Shown here one piece after another: positions 60,638 through 64,000 of a stretch of 64,000 nt of DNA (position 1 is the first letter of the stretch; each line of letters starts with the position of its first letter). This DNA comes from Serratia marcescens. Lineage in GTDB: Bacteria; Pseudomonadota; Gammaproteobacteria; Enterobacterales; Enterobacteriaceae. A model generated the notes under the pieces. The model did no database searches, was not told the origin of the DNA, and was given only the letters and a program-made list of their open reading frames with translations. The translations under genes and the position numbers were made by a program. The stretch is from the NCBI GenBank assembly GCA_015548865.1, contig JADMXW010000019.1:62001-126000 (forward strand). Direction: 5' to 3'.

Positions 60638-61545
60638 AGCTGCATGCTGGTCAGCAATACGGTCATGATAACGATGCTTATCATGATCGATGCGGAGTTG
60701 GCGAAGCTGGCGACCACCGACAAATTGCCGCTAAAACGCGACGTGAATATGGGTGATAATGATGAGAGCGGTGCGAACACCACCACCGCCAATACCTGGC
60801 GAATCTCCAGAGGCAGAGGTGTGAAGAAATAAAACAGGCAGGCAAACGCAGCAGCAGAACCGTAACGCAGCAACAAGATTGTCATCACGTGTTTTAACTG
60901 TGAGCGTTCTATATTGATCTCCAGCAGCATGCCAATAATTAACATCGCCACAAAGGGATTGGCGTTGCCCAGTGTGGAGACAACCAGGATTACCTGCGGT
61001 GGTAAATGCCACCCCATCAACGCAGCAATCATCAGAAATACATAAACATCAAACGGCACTGACGAGAACAAGCGTTTGATGATGTTAAGCCACCCAGAGC
61101 TTCTTCCGGTTGCGGCAGATGCTGCAGCAAAGCTCCCTCCGGTGCATATGACCGAGTTACCGGCATCAAACAGGCACGTCGCAACAATGCCGACTGGCCC
61201 GAGAAAACTCTGCACGTAAGGCAACGTAAAACAGCCAATGTTATAACCGGGTGAGTTGATCATGTAATACGCTTTCAGTCCTTCCGGGCGCCGGCGACCG
61301 ATCATATAGCCAATACCCAGCAACAGCAGATTACATCCGAGTCCAAACGCCACAAGAATCAAGAGCGAGTGATCAACCTGGAAGCTGGCAAAACCCGTGA
61401 TAACAGCGGCTGGCAAAGTAAAATTCATCATCAGCTTGGATAACGCCGTTCCGCTCTCCGGCTGCAATACTCCTCGCTGTTTTAGCTGATAGCCAATAAT
61501 AATAACCAGAATAAATGAAAACGCTTTTATTAATACATCAACCAT
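60634..61545 (-). CDS. AEC-family transporter
   Basis: A 303-residue membrane protein with about ten hydrophobic segments of the auxin efflux carrier (AEC) fold. The N-terminal IIIGYQLKQRGVLQPESGTALSKLMMNFTLPAAVI and the internal PYVQSFLGPVG and FSGNLSVVASFANSASIMISIVIM segments match the family. AEC proteins carry small carboxylates such as malate or malonate. Substrate unknown. The stop codon overlaps that of the diguanylate cyclase tail to tail. Confidence 0.85.
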   Translation of the reverse strand: MVDVLIKAFSFILVIIIGYQLKQRGVLQPESGTALSKLMMNFTLPAAVITGFASFQVDHSLLILVAFGLGCNLLLLGIGYMIGRRRPEGLKAYYMINSPGYNIGCFTLPYVQSFLGPVGIVATCLFDAGNSVICTGGSFAAASAATGRSSGWLNIIKRLFSSVPFDVYVFLMIAALMGWHLPPQVILVVSTLGNANPFVAMLIIGMLLEINIERSQLKHVMTILLLRYGSAAAFACLFYFFTPLPLEIRQVLAVVVFAPLSSLSPIFTSRFSGNLSVVASFANSASIMISIVIMTVLLTSMQL

Positions 61546-61742
61546 CTCTTATCCCCGAAAACAGACCGCACCACACTCGCCTCGCACAGGGCCAGATGCA
61601 GTAGCAGTGAAGACGTAACAATATCATTCTCTACAGCAGCAGTAATGAGGGATATCATGACAATCGCATGTGATGAGCACGAAAAGGCCTGATACGTCAA
61701 CGATCGGCATCACAACGACGCCAAAAGCAGCAAATACGCTTT

Positions 61743-61771
61743 AAAAGAAAACACCACGGCAAGCCGCGGTG
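61743..61771 (-). terminator. Terminator of yqaE
   Basis: On the minus strand: stem CACCGCGG/CCGTGGTG with one G-U pair, loop CTTG, then TTTCTTTT. It lies 27 bp after the yqaE stop. Confidence 0.75.
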
Positions 61772-61797
61772 CTTGTGTACACAAGGGATCTGAGCAT

Positions 61798-61965
61798 TCA
61801 GAGCGTTTCAGGCCGGGTCTGAACCCAGAATGCATGAATCAATCCTGGAATATAGCCCAGCAATGTCAGTATGATATTAAGCAAAAACGCTAACCCTACC
61901 CCTTTCCCTAATAACACACCCAACGGCGGAAGAAGAATGGTTAATACAATACGCCAGAATCCCAT
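61798..61965 (-). CDS. yqaE: Pmp3/YqaE-family small membrane protein
   Basis: A 55-residue protein: MGFWRIVLTILLPPLGVLLG, then a second helix, and the ending LLGYIPGLIHAFWVQT followed by RPETL. It is nearly identical to E. coli YqaE (52 aa) apart from a slightly longer tail. Two transmembrane helices. Pmp3 proteins affect membrane potential and salt tolerance in yeast and plants. GGAGG precedes the ATG. Confidence 0.93.
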   Translation of the reverse strand: MGFWRIVLTILLPPLGVLLGKGVGLAFLLNIILTLLGYIPGLIHAFWVQTRPETL

Positions 61966-62156
61966 AGTTGCCTCCAGTCACCGTTAAAAGCCACGTGCTA
62001 CCATTAGCCCGTCATTACTCAACCTAGTACAAAAGTGCCCCTCTGGCGAAAAAAACAAATAAATTCAGCGTAATCCAATAAGAAAAAGCAGCACCATCCA
62101 TGACAGCGCTGCTTTTCTATTTGCGTTAGGAACACATCATCTCAAGAGGTAATGCT

Positions 62157-63413
62157 TTATTTCCCTTTTTTGACATCATCATGGTGATGGGTATGCTCGT
62201 GATGGTGCCCATCATCATGCACCTTACCTGAACCGCCTACTGCGACAATATTAAACGGCTGCCCCTCGACAGGGATATCTCCGGATTCCTTAAATGTCAC
62301 AGCATCCAGAACATGTATTTTACTTTTCAGAGGATCGGTAACAAAAATTTTGTCATCAGCCACTGCGATACGCGGTCGCGGATCATTCCAATGTCCATCC
62401 ATAGAATAGGGTTCGGTGACACGGACCGATTGAGTAATCTGGCCCTTTATGACATCAACCTGATTCAGCTTGCCATCTTCTGTAAACACATAGGCATATT
62501 TAGGGCGCACGGGGTCGATGGCAAAATGCACGCGACGGGTTGGCAATTGAATTAGTCGGAAACTGTCAGACTGCGTCGGATCAATCAGCACAATGCGGTC
62601 AGGACCGTAATTGCCGATGAAATATTGCATTCCTTTGCCGCCAATAAGCGTGGAAGCGCTGCCTTGCGGTAGCGAACGAGAATAAGGCAGGTGCTTGATT
62701 TCAGGGGCCGCACCGTTTTGCGTAATCAACAATAACCCAGTGTTGCATGCCAAGGCATAAATATTTCCCGATCCTGCTGAGCCATGTAACCCTGGGCATA
62801 AAGCATCTTCACCCACTTTTTTCCCATCCAATCCCACCACACGCGCACCGACAGGTCGTTTGGATGCATCTTCCGGATTAGGGATAGAGACAACAGCATA
62901 TTGGTCATACGGCACGGCGACACCGTGATGAGCCGCCACAACATTCACTTTTGTTGCTGCATTTTTTCCTTGCAGAACACCTGCTTCATTAAACAACAGC
63001 GCATGGTTTTCGCCATCAAACCACTGTGCCACATTGCCTTGGCGTTCCACGAAATGACCGGGTTTTGTGCCCGTAAATTCGACATTAAGTAACGCTGGTT
63101 CATCAACATCAATATCCGCGTGATCGCCGTGATCGTGGAAAGAGATCCCCGATGAAATGGCCGTTACGGCATTGGCACTGCCTTGCACCGCAAAAACGAC
63201 GGCACCACTTTCGCTACGGTACAATGTGGCTGGGCCTTTGAGGGTAAAAGCGTTTAGTTTGTCACCGTCAAGCGCATCAATCACATTGACCACTGGTTTA
63301 TTATGATCGGCAACGAATAAGCGCCAGGCATTGACATCTTCAGCCAATGACGGTGCAGCAGTAAATCCCAGAAATATTGTTGAAATAGTTAATGATAATA
63401 AGCGTTTTTTCAT
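62157..63413 (-). CDS. aztD: Periplasmic zinc metallochaperone AztD
   Basis: A 418-residue exported beta-propeller-like protein. Signal peptide about residues 1-23 (GFTAAPSLAE). His-rich zinc segments are near residue 94 (SFHDHGDHADIDVDE) and at the C-terminus (HDDGHHHEHTHHHDD). AztD of Paracoccus holds zinc in the periplasm and passes it to the binding protein AztC. Here it follows aztC by 64 bp on the same strand. The ATG at 63413 has GGAG at 6 bases; the upstream extension is not protein-like. Confidence 0.88.
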   Translation of the reverse strand: MKKRLLSLTISTIFLGFTAAPSLAEDVNAWRLFVADHNKPVVNVIDALDGDKLNAFTLKGPATLYRSESGAVVFAVQGSANAVTAISSGISFHDHGDHADIDVDEPALLNVEFTGTKPGHFVERQGNVAQWFDGENHALLFNEAGVLQGKNAATKVNVVAAHHGVAVPYDQYAVVSIPNPEDASKRPVGARVVGLDGKKVGEDALCPGLHGSAGSGNIYALACNTGLLLITQNGAAPEIKHLPYSRSLPQGSASTLIGGKGMQYFIGNYGPDRIVLIDPTQSDSFRLIQLPTRRVHFAIDPVRPKYAYVFTEDGKLNQVDVIKGQITQSVRVTEPYSMDGHWNDPRPRIAVADDKIFVTDPLKSKIHVLDAVTFKESGDIPVEGQPFNIVAVGGSGKVHDDGHHHEHTHHHDDVKKGK

Positions 63414-63477
63414 GGTTATCTCCATATTCATTTTCATTATTTTCGGCATGATAAATCTCACCAGACGACGTGATGAT

Positions 63478-64000
63478 TTATTGTGTCTTTTGGTTTTCAC
63501 TTAGCGCAGCAATCAGCGTATTAGCGTTGTGCCGCATCATATCGATATAGGTTGGTGCTGGTCCCAATGCGCCAGAGAGCGCGTCTGAATACAGCACACC
63601 GGCGAGCCGTAGCCCGGCTTCAGCAGCGATTTGCTCAACCAGACGAGAATTTGCGATATTCTCGGAGAATACCGCTGCGGCTTTGTTCTTCTTAATTTCC
63701 CTTAGAATTCCGGCCACATCGGCGGCAGAAGCGTCGGATGCAGTAGAGACCCCTTGCGGTGACAAAAAATGAATACCGTAATCTCGTTCGAAATAACGAA
63801 ATGCATTATGACCCACCACTACCGTACGCTTGTTTTCTGAAATAGCCTTAATCCTGTTTTGAATATCCTCATGCAATTGAGCCAGCTTGACATCGTATAT
63901 TCTGGCGTTGACCCGATAGGTATCACACCTTGGTTTATCCACCACGCAGAAAACATCAGTGATGTTTTTCACATAAACACGCACGTTGGCAATAGATTGC
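63478..64000 (-). CDS. aztC: Zinc ABC transporter binding protein AztC (C-terminal part)
   Basis: Partial: the gene enters from the right edge, so only about 174 C-terminal residues are visible. It begins within QSIANVRVYVKNITDVF and includes TVVVGHNAFRYFERDYGI (metal-ligand His), AAAVFSENIANSRLVEQIAAEAG and LYSDALSGALGPAPTYIDMMRHN, as in cluster A-I zinc/manganese binding proteins. A GTG at 63984 is internal, not the start. It delivers zinc to an AztAB/ZnuBC-like transporter presumably encoded further right. Cys in FCVVDKPRC probably form a disulfide. Confidence 0.88.
   Translation of the reverse strand, partial: QSIANVRVYVKNITDVFCVVDKPRCDTYRVNARIYDVKLAQLHEDIQNRIKAISENKRTVVVGHNAFRYFERDYGIHFLSPQGVSTASDASAADVAGILREIKKNKAAAVFSENIANSRLVEQIAAEAGLRLAGVLYSDALSGALGPAPTYIDMMRHNANTLIAALSENQKTQ

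Noticed and set aside
1..64000. Repeated ERIC units considered as a CRISPR array
   Set aside because: The repeats are widely dispersed, palindromic and match the ERIC consensus; no regular spacers or cas genes exist in the window.

Overview
The window is a chromosomal segment of an enterobacterium (Enterobacterales). Gene order matches Escherichia coli in several blocks: dinG-ybiB, yohO/bglX/pbpG, rhlE-cecR-ybhGFSR, moaABCDE-ybhL, ybhK, uvrB, bioDCFB|bioA, yohJK-cdd and gsiABCD|moeAB. ERIC repeats, an IS200 element, a class IV adenylate cyclase closely resembling the Yersinia enzyme, and an AztC/AztD zinc pair point to a relative outside Escherichia. A soft-rot or tree-pathogen genus of the Pectobacteriaceae (Pectobacterium, Brenneria, Lonsdalea type) is my best guess, by inference only.

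Layout. 0-10.5 kb: IS200 copy, ybiB and dinG, an AraC regulator with a LysE exporter, yohO, periplasmic beta-glucosidase bglX, a glutathione transferase, pbpG. 10.5-14.3 kb: an A+T-rich island with an IS1-family remnant and a large StcE-like (M66) zinc metalloprotease that has no recognisable signal peptide. 14.3-22 kb: a two-gene periplasmic flavin reductase (small FMN protein plus FAD fumarate-reductase-like subunit), cyaB, a GNAT protein, an unknown gene, mmuM, dusC and an MFS exporter. 22-30 kb: rhlE and the CecR-controlled YbhGFSR ABC efflux system, with a palindromic operator before cecR. 30-34 kb: ybhL and moaABCDE behind a Moco riboswitch and a ModE site. 34-38.6 kb: ybhK, a VOC protein, uvrB with its LexA box, and a double DnaA-box palindrome at the place where E. 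coli has DARS1. 38.6-46.8 kb: an unrecognised A+T-rich gene, the divergent biotin operons with a BirA-type operator, yohJK and cdd. 47-57 kb: maeA, glutathione importer gsiABCD, moeAB. 57-64 kb: a nitroreductase-family protein, a lipid kinase, a diguanylate cyclase, an AEC transporter, yqaE, aztD and the truncated aztC that runs off the right edge.

The strongest theme beyond single genes is a dense set of ERIC repeats in nearly every long intergenic gap. Some are the standard 127-bp form. Others carry a different internal module and run from about 143 to 340 bp. Several abut stop codons within a few bases in the same orientation, one splits moaA from moaB, and one lies between the LexA-controlled uvrB promoter and the uvrB start codon. 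The most likely novelty is the leaderless StcE-like protease in its transferred island; next come the orphan A+T-rich gene downstream of bioD and the modular ERIC variants. I see no CRISPR array, tRNA or rRNA.
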